6,594 nt of DNA, from the NCBI RefSeq assembly GCF_938029485.1, contig NZ_CALHGC010000071.1:1-6594 (forward strand), in the 5' to 3' direction. The DNA comes from an uncultured Treponema sp. (GTDB taxonomy: Bacteria > Spirochaetota > Spirochaetia > Treponematales > Treponemataceae). Shown piece after piece: positions 1 through 4,799 of the stretch. The position numbers were made by a program, and so were the translations under genes. The notes under the pieces are model-generated. The model had not been told where the DNA came from, did not search any database, and saw nothing but the letters and a program-made list of their open reading frames with translations. Numbering within the stretch: position 1 is the stretch's first letter; every line of letters begins with the position of its first letter.

Positions 1-187
1 GTTGAGGTTTTGAAAGGATGGAAATCGCTGAGATTTTCCGCTTATTTTCTGCAATAATGCGGCGTTGTTCTTCATTATATGCGGTAATTTCCCGTTCAAG
101 CGCATTATATGACCACGACTGACGGACGGTCAGTAAGAGAAAGCAGGGAATACTTACGGTTAATATGATGGCTATGATGTATTTCAT
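1..187 (-). CDS. ftsL: FtsL-like cell division membrane protein (partial, C-terminus missing)
   Basis: This is the third gene of the mraZ cluster. 62 codons are visible before the window ends. The ATG (187-185) overlaps the rsmH stop as ATGA, and an AGGAGG ribosome site lies at 204-199 inside rsmH. The protein starts MKYIIAIILTVSIPCFLLL, a single membrane helix at about residues 3-21 with a tiny cytoplasmic end. A polar, Glu- and Arg-rich stretch follows (LEREITAYNEEQRR, then IIAENKRKISAISILSKP), as expected for the periplasmic coiled coil of FtsL or DivIC proteins. FtsL family members act as scaffolds at the division septum with FtsB/DivIC and FtsQ. The identification rests on position directly after rsmH plus the topology and coiled-coil pattern, because FtsL proteins are poorly conserved in sequence. 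Another septum-initiator-like protein is possible. Confidence 0.72.
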   Translation of the reverse strand, partial: MKYIIAIILTVSIPCFLLLTVRQSWSYNALEREITAYNEEQRRIIAENKRKISAISILSKPQ

Positions 188-1140
188 ACCGGCGATGACC
201 TCCTCAAAGAGAGCTTCTTTACGACACGGAGCCGTGCGCTGCGAGATGGCGCATTAGCGGCTGTCTCTTCGGCAGAGGGGCCGACCGGTTTTTTCGTAAG
301 TAAAGCTGCACGGGGCACGCCTCCACATGTACATATCGGCATTTCAGGCGGGCAAATACAGCTTTTTGCAAGGTCTCTAAAAAAAAGTTTGACAATGCGG
401 TCTTCCAGTGAGTGAAAGGAGATAACGCCCATTTTGCCCCCTTCCGCGAGGCATACAAAGGCTTTTTCCAATAGGCGCGGCAGCCGGTCAAGCTCGCTGT
501 TGACCGCAATCCGTAAAGCTTGGAACGTCTTGGTTGCAGGGTGTATGGGGCCGTGCCTAAAACGGGCGGGAACCGCATGAAATACGGTCTCGCTTAACTG
601 CCGCGCTTCCGTAAAGGGGCGCTTTTCCCGTTCCGCAACGATAGCGCGGGCAATCGGCCGCGAAAAACGTTCTTCCGCATAGCGGTACAGTAAATCCGCA
701 AGTTTTTTTTCGCTGTAGGTGTTTACAATATCGGCGGCTGTTAGTGATTCATCCGGATTGATACGCATATCCAGCGGTTCGCTGCCGCTGAATGAAAAGC
801 CGCGTTTTGATTCTATATAATGGAAAAGAGAAATACCGAGATCAAATAAGATGAGCGAAGGCGCAGGCATATCGTGAGGATAGTGCTCAAAAAAAGCATC
901 CGACCAACCTAAGAAAAACTGCATACGGCTGCCGAATGGGGTAAGCCGTGCCTTTGCTTTTGCTTGAATGACCGGGTCGGCATCGATACCGATAACCTTT
1001 AACTGGGGGAAATGGGTGAGAAACGCCTCACTGTGGCCGCCTTCGCCTAATGTTCCATCGATAAGAAGCGGGTCGGATGTTTCCGGGGCAAGCAGCTGCA
1101 GGCATTCTTGTAATAAAACCGGTGTGTGTATAAAGTTCAT
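184..1140 (-). CDS. rsmH: 16S rRNA (cytosine-1402-N4)-methyltransferase RsmH (MraW)
   Basis: RsmH uses S-adenosylmethionine to methylate N4 of C1402 in the 16S rRNA decoding centre, and acts in the cytoplasm on the 30S subunit. The 318-residue protein is of normal family length. Visible signatures are HTPVLLQECL near the N-terminus, the SAM-binding loop DGTLGEGGHS (28-37), the acidic GIDADP strand (51-56), FDLGIS (99-104), RGFSF plus PLDMRIN (113-128), RIAVNSELDRL (210-220) and MGVISFHSLEDRIVK (237-251). A Cys-rich CICPPEMPICTCG segment (261-273) and the basic tail follow, as in other RsmH proteins. The ATG lies 5 nt after the mraZ stop with no convincing Shine-Dalgarno sequence (only GGGGC about 20 nt upstream), which suggests translational coupling to mraZ. 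It overlaps the next gene by 4 nt. It appears intact. Confidence 0.97.
   Translation of the reverse strand: MNFIHTPVLLQECLQLLAPETSDPLLIDGTLGEGGHSEAFLTHFPQLKVIGIDADPVIQAKAKARLTPFGSRMQFFLGWSDAFFEHYPHDMPAPSLILFDLGISLFHYIESKRGFSFSGSEPLDMRINPDESLTAADIVNTYSEKKLADLLYRYAEERFSRPIARAIVAEREKRPFTEARQLSETVFHAVPARFRHGPIHPATKTFQALRIAVNSELDRLPRLLEKAFVCLAEGGKMGVISFHSLEDRIVKLFFRDLAKSCICPPEMPICTCGGVPRAALLTKKPVGPSAEETAANAPSRSARLRVVKKLSLRRSSPV
199..204 (-). promoter_or_regulatory. Ribosome binding site of the FtsL-like gene
   Basis: On the minus strand AGGAGG sits 11 nt before the ATG at 187, inside the last codons of rsmH. It supports the start chosen for the small downstream gene, which overlaps the rsmH stop codon. 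The spacer is a little long, so reinitiation through the ATGA overlap may also contribute. Confidence 0.6.
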
Positions 1141-1145
1141 ACATA

Positions 1146-1595
1146 TTAAAAACGAATAAGCCCCAAGTCTTCGCTTGCTTGATGGAAATCCGCCTCGCTT
1201 CCCTCCAGATAAGCCCGATATTCATCCGCATTCCACAATTCGAGATAACGGTTGATGCCCAATAGTACGCAGTCTTTTTCGAGCTGCGCGTATTCACGTA
1301 AACTTTGGGGTATTGAAACACGTCCCGCCTTATCGATGTCTATTTCCTGTGCCGGAGCGATAAGTCTGCGTAGGACAAGACGGGAGTTTGCTTGAAACAA
1401 CGAAGCGGATTGCATAACTTTTTCCGATAGCAATGCCCATTCTTCAGGCGGAAATATCCATAGACAGCGGTCAATCCCTCGGGTAATCACAATTTGAGAA
1501 CCCTGCAGTAAACAGCGCAATTTTGCAGGAAACATAATACGTCCCTTTTCATCAAGCGTATTATTATACTCTCCCGAAAATGCACTTTTTTCCAC
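1146..1595 (-). CDS. mraZ: Transcriptional regulator MraZ
   Basis: MraZ is a ring-forming DNA-binding protein of the AbrB/SpoVT swapped-hairpin fold. In characterised bacteria it binds repeated boxes in its own promoter and represses the division and cell-wall operon. The 149-residue protein has normal family length and the two tandem half-domains: FSGEYNNTLDEKGRIMFP (about 6-23) and IDKAGRVSIPQSLREYAQL (87-105). The DEKGR and DKAGR signatures are both intact. The start is GTG at 1595, preceded by AGTAGG with a 5-nt spacer and a longer GGAGGG further upstream. The in-frame ATG 30 nt upstream runs into TAG before reaching the gene, so it is excluded. The start codon itself lies in the phased box array described separately. 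This is the first gene of the mraZ-rsmH-ftsL unit. Confidence 0.96.
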   Translation of the reverse strand: MEKSAFSGEYNNTLDEKGRIMFPAKLRCLLQGSQIVITRGIDRCLWIFPPEEWALLSEKVMQSASLFQANSRLVLRRLIAPAQEIDIDKAGRVSIPQSLREYAQLEKDCVLLGINRYLELWNADEYRAYLEGSEADFHQASEDLGLIRF

Positions 1596-1640
1596 TTTTA
1601 CCTACTTCCCTCCACTTTTCCCCATTTGCTTTCATTTTAC
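1581..1640 (-). promoter_or_regulatory. MraZ operator: tandem 10-bp-phased boxes
   Basis: Reading the minus strand in 10-base rows from 1640 gives GTAAAATGAA, AGCAAATGGG, GAAAAGTGGA, GGGAAGTAGG, TAAAAGTGGA and AAAAAGTGCA. The core AAAGTGG recurs at the same place in each row; the third and fifth rows fit it perfectly and the first is degenerate. Characterised MraZ proteins bind direct repeats with a 10-bp period: TGGGN boxes with 5-nt gaps in enterobacteria, and AAAGTG-type boxes in mollicutes. The array starts at the -10 element, covers the likely transcription start near 1627, and ends in codons 2-5 of mraZ. The GTG start codon is the GTG of the fifth row. Autorepression by MraZ is the natural reading. 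The repeat is seen directly; the binding is inferred. Confidence 0.85.
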
Positions 1641-1661
1641 CGGTAATATGATAAATGTCAA
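1634..1661 (-). promoter_or_regulatory. Promoter of the mraZ-rsmH-ftsL unit
   Basis: On the minus strand a perfect -35 TTGACA (1661-1656) is followed after 16 nt by TAAAAT (1639-1634), five of six matches to the -10 consensus. Transcription should start near 1627, giving a leader of about 30 nt before the mraZ GTG. The -10 element overlaps the first, degenerate MraZ box, so a bound MraZ ring would block polymerase. Confidence 0.8.
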
Positions 1662-1671
1662 TGCTTTTTTG

Positions 1672-1718
1672 CCGATATTATGGGGCAAATATATCGGAGA
1701 TTTTTTGAATATCTCCGA
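1672..1718 (+). other. Alternating inverted repeats, attenuator-like layout
   Basis: Three segments compete for pairing in a plus-strand RNA. CCGATAT (1672-1678) is complementary to ATATCGG (1691-1697). The overlapping TCGGAGAT (1694-1701) is complementary to ATCTCCGA (1711-1718). The CCGA within the latter is also the left arm of the terminator-like hairpin that follows. Forming the middle pair would exclude both outer pairs. This is the 1:2, 2:3, 3:4 topology of transcription attenuators. The complementarity is visible; a regulatory role, and the existence of a transcript here, are inferred. A weak plus-strand promoter candidate, TTGCTT (1626-1631) with TATGAT (1647-1652), lies just upstream, with a short 15-nt gap. 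Confidence 0.4.
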
Positions 1719-1742
1719 GTCTCCGGGATTCGGCGTTTTTTA
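1715..1742 (+). terminator. Possible intrinsic terminator in the intergenic leader
   Basis: CCGAGTC (1715-1721) pairs with GATTCGG (1727-1733) as a 7-bp stem with one G-U pair and a 5-nt loop. CG and six T residues (1736-1741) follow. The stem is short for a strong terminator. It would act on a plus-strand transcript started between mraZ and this point, either an attenuated leader of the antiporter gene or a short RNA antisense to the mraZ upstream region. On the minus strand there is no T-run, so it does not act in that direction. Confidence 0.4.
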
Positions 1743-1776
1743 TCTACGCAATTCGATGCGGTTTCTCCGTAAAATA

Positions 1777-1805
1777 TTGCGGTTCCTTCTCTTTTTTATT
1801 ATAAT
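1777..1805 (+). promoter_or_regulatory. Promoter candidate for the antiporter gene
   Basis: TTGCGG (1777-1782), 17 nt, then a perfect TATAAT (1800-1805). The -35 matches consensus in three of six positions, including the leading TTG. Transcription would begin near 1812, giving a leader of about 90 nt that opens almost directly into the long hairpin at 1820-1869. Confidence 0.6.
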
Positions 1806-1819
1806 AGGCGGTCAAAAAA

Positions 1820-1869
1820 TTAAGGAAACACCGGTTAATCGGAATGCGAACCGATCGGTGTGTTCTTAA
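1820..1869 (+). promoter_or_regulatory. Long imperfect hairpin in the antiporter 5' leader
   Basis: Two 14-nt arms (1820-1833 and 1856-1869) match as an inverted repeat in 12 positions, one of the two exceptions being a G-U pair in RNA. The arms contain TTAAG against CTTAA and ACACCG against CGGTGT. Inside them ATCGG (1838-1842) pairs with CCGAT (1851-1855) around an 8-nt loop, leaving GTTA as a bulge on the left. The hairpin ends 19 nt before the ribosome site. No T-run follows, so it is not a terminator. It may stabilise the mRNA 5' end, control translation, or act as a DNA operator just downstream of the promoter. Confidence 0.5.
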
Positions 1870-1888
1870 CGTATCTTGTTGAATATAT

Positions 1889-1893
1889 AAGGA
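1889..1893 (+). promoter_or_regulatory. Ribosome binding site fixing the antiporter start
   Basis: AAGGA lies 7 nt before ATG at 1901. The in-frame TTG at 1895 is only 1 nt from this site and cannot use it, so the ATG is chosen. Confidence 0.75.
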
Positions 1894-1900
1894 ATTGTTT

Positions 1901-3127
1901 ATGTCTGCTAAGGAAATACCGATTGATGAAATTACACTGCAAATTGTCCTTTCCGTTGGAATTATCGTTATCGTTGCAAAGTATCTCGGTCTTCTTGTTA
2001 AAAAAATCGGCTTTCCGCAAGTTGCCGGAGAAATCATTGCGGGACTTGCATTGCGTTACCTGCCCTTTTTCCGTAATTTCGGCGGAGTTGAAACCAATAT
2101 TATCTATGCCGAAACCAATCAATTTATCGAATATATGGCCGAAATCGGTGTTATTTTAATTATGTTCTCCGCAGGCCTTGGGACAAATTTAAAGTCGCTT
2201 GTTAAATCCGGTATAAAATCAACCGTGATTGCCGCATGCGGTGTTATCGTGCCGTTGGCTTTAGGTACGATCATGGCGTTAGGGTTCTGGGGTTTTGACG
2301 GTTTTGGGACGCCTGTATTTTATCAGGCGCTGTTTATCGGAACCATCTTAACGGCAACTTCGGTCAGTATTACCGTTGTCGCATTGAAAGAATTGGGAAA
2401 GATAAATTCGGAAGTCGGGCAAACGATAATTAGTGCGGCAATTATCGACGATGTGTTCGGCATTATCGTATTAACAATCGTGCTTGGCGCAAGCTCCGGT
2501 AAGGGTGACTATCTCGGTCTTATGATAAAAACAGGGGCATTCTTTGCCGCTTCGTTAGTGGTCGGCTACCTGATTTACCGCATCTTTAAATGGTATGATA
2601 ACCGGCATCCGCATACTCACCGTATTTCAATTTACGGATTGGGAGTTGCCTTGATCTTTGCTTATTGTACCGAGCGTTTTTTCGGGATCGCCGATATTAC
2701 CGGCGCGTATGTTGCGGGGGTTGTATTTTGTAACTTGCATGATGCCTCTTATATGGAAAAAAAAATAGATATCAATTCGTATATGTTTTTTAGTCCTCTC
2801 TTTTTTACTGCCATCGGACTTAAAACGGACTTAAGCGGCTTGAATATGAGTTTAATCTGGTTTTCGATAGCCTTTGTGCTTGTCGGTTGTTTGTCAAAGA
2901 TAATCGGCTGCGGCGGTTCGGCATTGGCTTTGGGCTTTAAACGGCGGGAATCGCTCCAGATAGGGCTGGGGATGATGGTGCGCGGCGAGGTCGCCCTCAT
3001 CGTGGCTCAAAAAGGGCTCGCCGTCGGTATGGTTAAGGCTGAATATTTTGCACCGGTCATTTTGCTTATTATTGTTTCTTCTATGATAGTGCCTATTTTA
3101 CTTGGAAAAGCATTTTCAGAAAAGTAG
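1901..3127 (+). CDS. CPA2-family cation/proton antiporter (NapA/Kef-like membrane domain)
   Basis: This is a 408-residue inner-membrane protein of the Na+/H+ exchanger fold, with about 12-13 hydrophobic segments from residue 10 to the end. It would exchange Na+ or K+ for H+ and so set cytoplasmic pH and ion content. Seen directly: FPQVAGEIIAGLAL (38-51), the broken-helix motif TATSVSITV (151-159), the Asp-Asp pair in AAIIDDVFGIIVL (179-191), ITGAYVAGVVFCNL (266-279) and RGEVALIVAQKGLAVG (361-376). The paired Asp marks the electrogenic CPA2 branch, as in NapA. The protein ends after the last helix with no C-terminal RCK/TrkA nucleotide-binding domain, unlike KefB/KefC. Ion preference cannot be read from sequence. 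It appears to be a single-gene transcript: it has its own promoter candidate upstream and a possible terminator downstream. Confidence 0.9.
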   Translation: MSAKEIPIDEITLQIVLSVGIIVIVAKYLGLLVKKIGFPQVAGEIIAGLALRYLPFFRNFGGVETNIIYAETNQFIEYMAEIGVILIMFSAGLGTNLKSLVKSGIKSTVIAACGVIVPLALGTIMALGFWGFDGFGTPVFYQALFIGTILTATSVSITVVALKELGKINSEVGQTIISAAIIDDVFGIIVLTIVLGASSGKGDYLGLMIKTGAFFAASLVVGYLIYRIFKWYDNRHPHTHRISIYGLGVALIFAYCTERFFGIADITGAYVAGVVFCNLHDASYMEKKIDINSYMFFSPLFFTAIGLKTDLSGLNMSLIWFSIAFVLVGCLSKIIGCGGSALALGFKRRESLQIGLGMMVRGEVALIVAQKGLAVGMVKAEYFAPVILLIIVSSMIVPILLGKAFSEK

Positions 3128-3134
3128 TTGCCTC

Positions 3135-3164
3135 CGGCAGGAGCCGCTGCCGTTTAAAGCTTTT
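3135..3164 (+). terminator. Probable terminator after the antiporter gene
   Basis: CGGCAG (3135-3140) and CTGCCG (3147-3152) form a perfect 6-bp GC-rich stem with a 6-nt loop, 7 nt after the stop codon. TTT, AAAGC and TTTT follow, so the T-tract is interrupted. A wider pair, GGAAAAGC (3104-3111) with GCTTTTCC (3159-3166), could enclose the hairpin. The position supports termination before the ferritin gene; the broken T-tract lowers confidence. Confidence 0.5.
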
Positions 3165-3172
3165 CCGTTCTA

Positions 3173-3212
3173 TTGACTATCCCCTATCTTCATTGTAGAC
3201 TTATTCTACTAT
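3173..3212 (+). promoter_or_regulatory. Ferritin promoter candidate with overlapping 21-bp dyad
   Basis: TTGACT (3173-3178), 17 nt, then TAGACT (3196-3201) is a fair sigma70-type promoter, about 50 nt before the ribosome site of the ferritin gene. An imperfect 21-bp inverted repeat (3192-3212) covers the -10. Its arms include GTAGA (3195-3199) and TCTAC (3205-3209), plus outer AT pairs, with 7 of 8 arm positions matching. A metal-responsive repressor such as a Fur-, PerR- or DtxR-family protein would be a natural user of such a site. No consensus for any of them is matched, so the regulator is unknown. Confidence 0.45.
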
Positions 3213-3260
3213 ATTCGGCGGTTTAGAATGTGTATCTAACGCCTGATAGAAGGGGACAAT

Positions 3261-3749
3261 ATGATTAGCAAGAAATTGGAAGATGCGTTAAACGAGCAGA
3301 TCGGTAAAGAATTCTATTCTGCTTATCTGTATCTCGGTATGGCGGCTCATTTTGAATCGGAAGGACTAAAAGGGTTTGCCAAGTGGATGAGAGTACAAGC
3401 CGGTGAGGAACAAGGGCACGCGATGAAGATATACGACTATCTTTTTTCGGTTGATGCAAAGCCCGTGTTAAAAGCCATTAAAGAAGCGCCGGTTCATTAT
3501 GCAAAATCTCCGGTAGAAGTTATTCAGGAAGTGCTCAAGCACGAACAGTTTGTAACTGCTTCAATTAACAGCCTGTATGAGCTTGCCCTTGCAGAAAAAG
3601 ACTATAAAACTCAGAATTTTCTCCAGTGGTTCATTAACGAGCAGGTAGAGGAAGAAGAAAACGATCGGGATATCCTCGATACCTTCAAATATATCGACGG
3701 GAATGCCGGTTTGCTTATTCTGGATAAAGAACTCGGCAAACGGGAATAA
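3261..3749 (+). CDS. ftnA: Ferritin, bacterial non-haem (FtnA type)
   Basis: This is a cytoplasmic iron-storage protein that assembles into a 24-subunit shell, oxidises Fe2+ at a diiron centre and stores the mineral. The 162-residue length is typical. The four-helix fold is evident, and the ferroxidase ligands seen in E. coli FtnA are present: Glu17 in GKEFYSAYLYLGMA, then Glu50 and His53 in GEEQGH. Glu95 in KHEQFVT, and Gln128 and Glu131 in NEQVEEEEND, also match after a one-residue shift. FLQWFINEQ is a family hallmark. There is no haem-ligand evidence for a bacterioferritin. The ATG follows AAGGGG with a 6-nt spacer. The next gene, phoH, starts about 57 nt downstream with no clear terminator between, so co-transcription is possible. 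Confidence 0.95.
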   Translation: MISKKLEDALNEQIGKEFYSAYLYLGMAAHFESEGLKGFAKWMRVQAGEEQGHAMKIYDYLFSVDAKPVLKAIKEAPVHYAKSPVEVIQEVLKHEQFVTASINSLYELALAEKDYKTQNFLQWFINEQVEEEENDRDILDTFKYIDGNAGLLILDKELGKRE

Positions 3750-3794
3750 GTCCGTACGGGAAGGATGCAGCCTGCCGTTATGCTTAAACGTTAG

Positions 3795-3801
3795 AAAGGA
3801 G
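3795..3801 (+). promoter_or_regulatory. Ribosome binding site indicating a TTG start for phoH
   Basis: AAAGGAG ends at 3801, which is also the first base of a possible GTG start. Using that GTG would leave no spacer. The in-frame TTG at 3807 lies 5 nt after the AGGAG and is therefore preferred. Confidence 0.65.
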
Positions 3802-3806
3802 TGTTT

Positions 3807-4745
3807 TTGGATACCTCATATACAATCGTATTGGAAGATCAGACAGTGTTGTCTTCTTTATGCGGCGCAAATGATGAGAATTTACAGGTTTTTGAAAGCT
3901 ATTTAGGTGTTCCCGTTATCTGTCGGGGGAATGAAGTAACGGTTGTAACGTCCGATCAAACAATTTGCAAAAGGTTTCAAAAACTCATAGACACTCTTTT
4001 GGAAAGTCCCGAAATTACGTCGGACGGTTCGGCCGATTTTATTGTCTCCTGCGTCGCTAACAGTGCGCCGCAACAGGGAGCTTTTTGTCCGCAGTGTATT
4101 CATATTCCGCGCGGCATAAAATCGGTCTATCCTAAGAACAGAAAGCAGGCGGCGCTGATAGACTCCATCTATGCAAACGATATAACATTCGGACTCGGCC
4201 CTGCCGGTACGGGGAAAACCTATATTGCGGTGGCGCTTGCATTAAAAATGCTGCTGTCTCATACGGTTCGTAAACTGATTTTAACCCGTCCGGTGGTGGA
4301 AGCCGGTGAAAGTCTCGGCTTTTTACCCGGCGACCTTGTTCAAAAAATAAATCCCTATCTGCGGCCGCTGTTCGATATTATGGAAACGCTGCTGCCTGCC
4401 GATGTGCTGCGCAGTATGGAGGAATCCAATACCATCGAAGTAGCGCCGCTTGCCTATATGCGCGGACGGACACTCCACAATGCCGTTGTTATTTTGGATG
4501 AAGCGCAAAATACCACAAAAGAACAGATGAAGATGTTTTTGACGCGGATGGGCGAAGGTTCAAAATTGATTATTACCGGTGATCCGTCCCAATCGGATAT
4601 CCGCGGAAGGGCGGAATCGGGACTGGTTCATGCCGTTTCTTTAATTAGTGCTATCGACGGGATTGGAACCGTTGAATTTTCTGCGGATGAAGTAGTCCGC
4701 CACTCTCTGGTACAAAAGATCATTAATGCGTATGAAAAACAATAA
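3807..4745 (+). CDS. phoH: PhoH-family ATPase
   Basis: This is a cytoplasmic P-loop ATPase of the PhoH family, whose members are linked to RNA metabolism and often neighbour ybeY; the exact substrate is not established. With the TTG start the protein has 312 residues, the normal size. An N-terminal region of about 100 residues precedes the ATPase core. The core shows Walker A GPAGTGKT (131-138), the family motif TRPVVEAGESLGFLPGDL (160-177), Walker B VVILDEAQN (227-235), the sensor-like ITGDPSQ (256-262) and a C-terminal DEVVRHSLVQKII (294-306). All key residues are present. The longer GTG start at 3801 would overlap the ribosome site. The pgpH gene begins 54 nt after the stop, which fits the widespread phoH-HD gene-ybeY order. 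Confidence 0.95.
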   Translation: MDTSYTIVLEDQTVLSSLCGANDENLQVFESYLGVPVICRGNEVTVVTSDQTICKRFQKLIDTLLESPEITSDGSADFIVSCVANSAPQQGAFCPQCIHIPRGIKSVYPKNRKQAALIDSIYANDITFGLGPAGTGKTYIAVALALKMLLSHTVRKLILTRPVVEAGESLGFLPGDLVQKINPYLRPLFDIMETLLPADVLRSMEESNTIEVAPLAYMRGRTLHNAVVILDEAQNTTKEQMKMFLTRMGEGSKLIITGDPSQSDIRGRAESGLVHAVSLISAIDGIGTVEFSADEVVRHSLVQKIINAYEKQ

Positions 4746-4786
4746 CACCGTATTTTTAAAGGATAACGCAACTCTTGCGGAGTATA

Positions 4787-4792
4787 GCGGAG
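4787..4792 (+). promoter_or_regulatory. Ribosome binding site of pgpH
   Basis: GCGGAG ends 7 nt before the ATG at 4800. In this reading frame a TAG at 4785 closes the region upstream, so the ATG at 4800 is the first possible methionine start. Confidence 0.6.
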
Positions 4793-4799
4793 CCATCGA

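Noticed and set aside
219..578. 119-codon minus-strand ORF inside rsmH
   Set aside because: It is an out-of-frame shadow of rsmH, rich in Arg and Pro, with no recognisable domain.
1028..1321. 97-codon minus-strand ORF across the mraZ-rsmH junction
   Set aside because: It overlaps two clearly recognised genes in a different frame and has no family features of its own.
1648..1869. 73-codon plus-strand ORF in the intergenic gap
   Set aside because: It has no ribosome site, begins inside the mraZ promoter region, and runs through the hairpins and the TATAAT promoter. Its product resembles no family I know. It is most likely chance, though a leader-peptide role for its first codons cannot be excluded.
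1895..1900. TTG at 1895 as the antiporter start
   Set aside because: It is only 1 nt from the AAGGA ribosome site, while the ATG at 1901 has a 7-nt spacer.
1744..2122. Two overlapping minus-strand ORFs opposite the antiporter start
   Set aside because: They cover the antiporter promoter, leader and first codons on the other strand, with no ribosome site or domain; judged to be chance.
3752..3759. CCGTACGG palindrome between ferritin and phoH
   Set aside because: It is an isolated 8-bp palindrome with no T-run, no repeat nearby and no promoter context, so there is too little to call a site.
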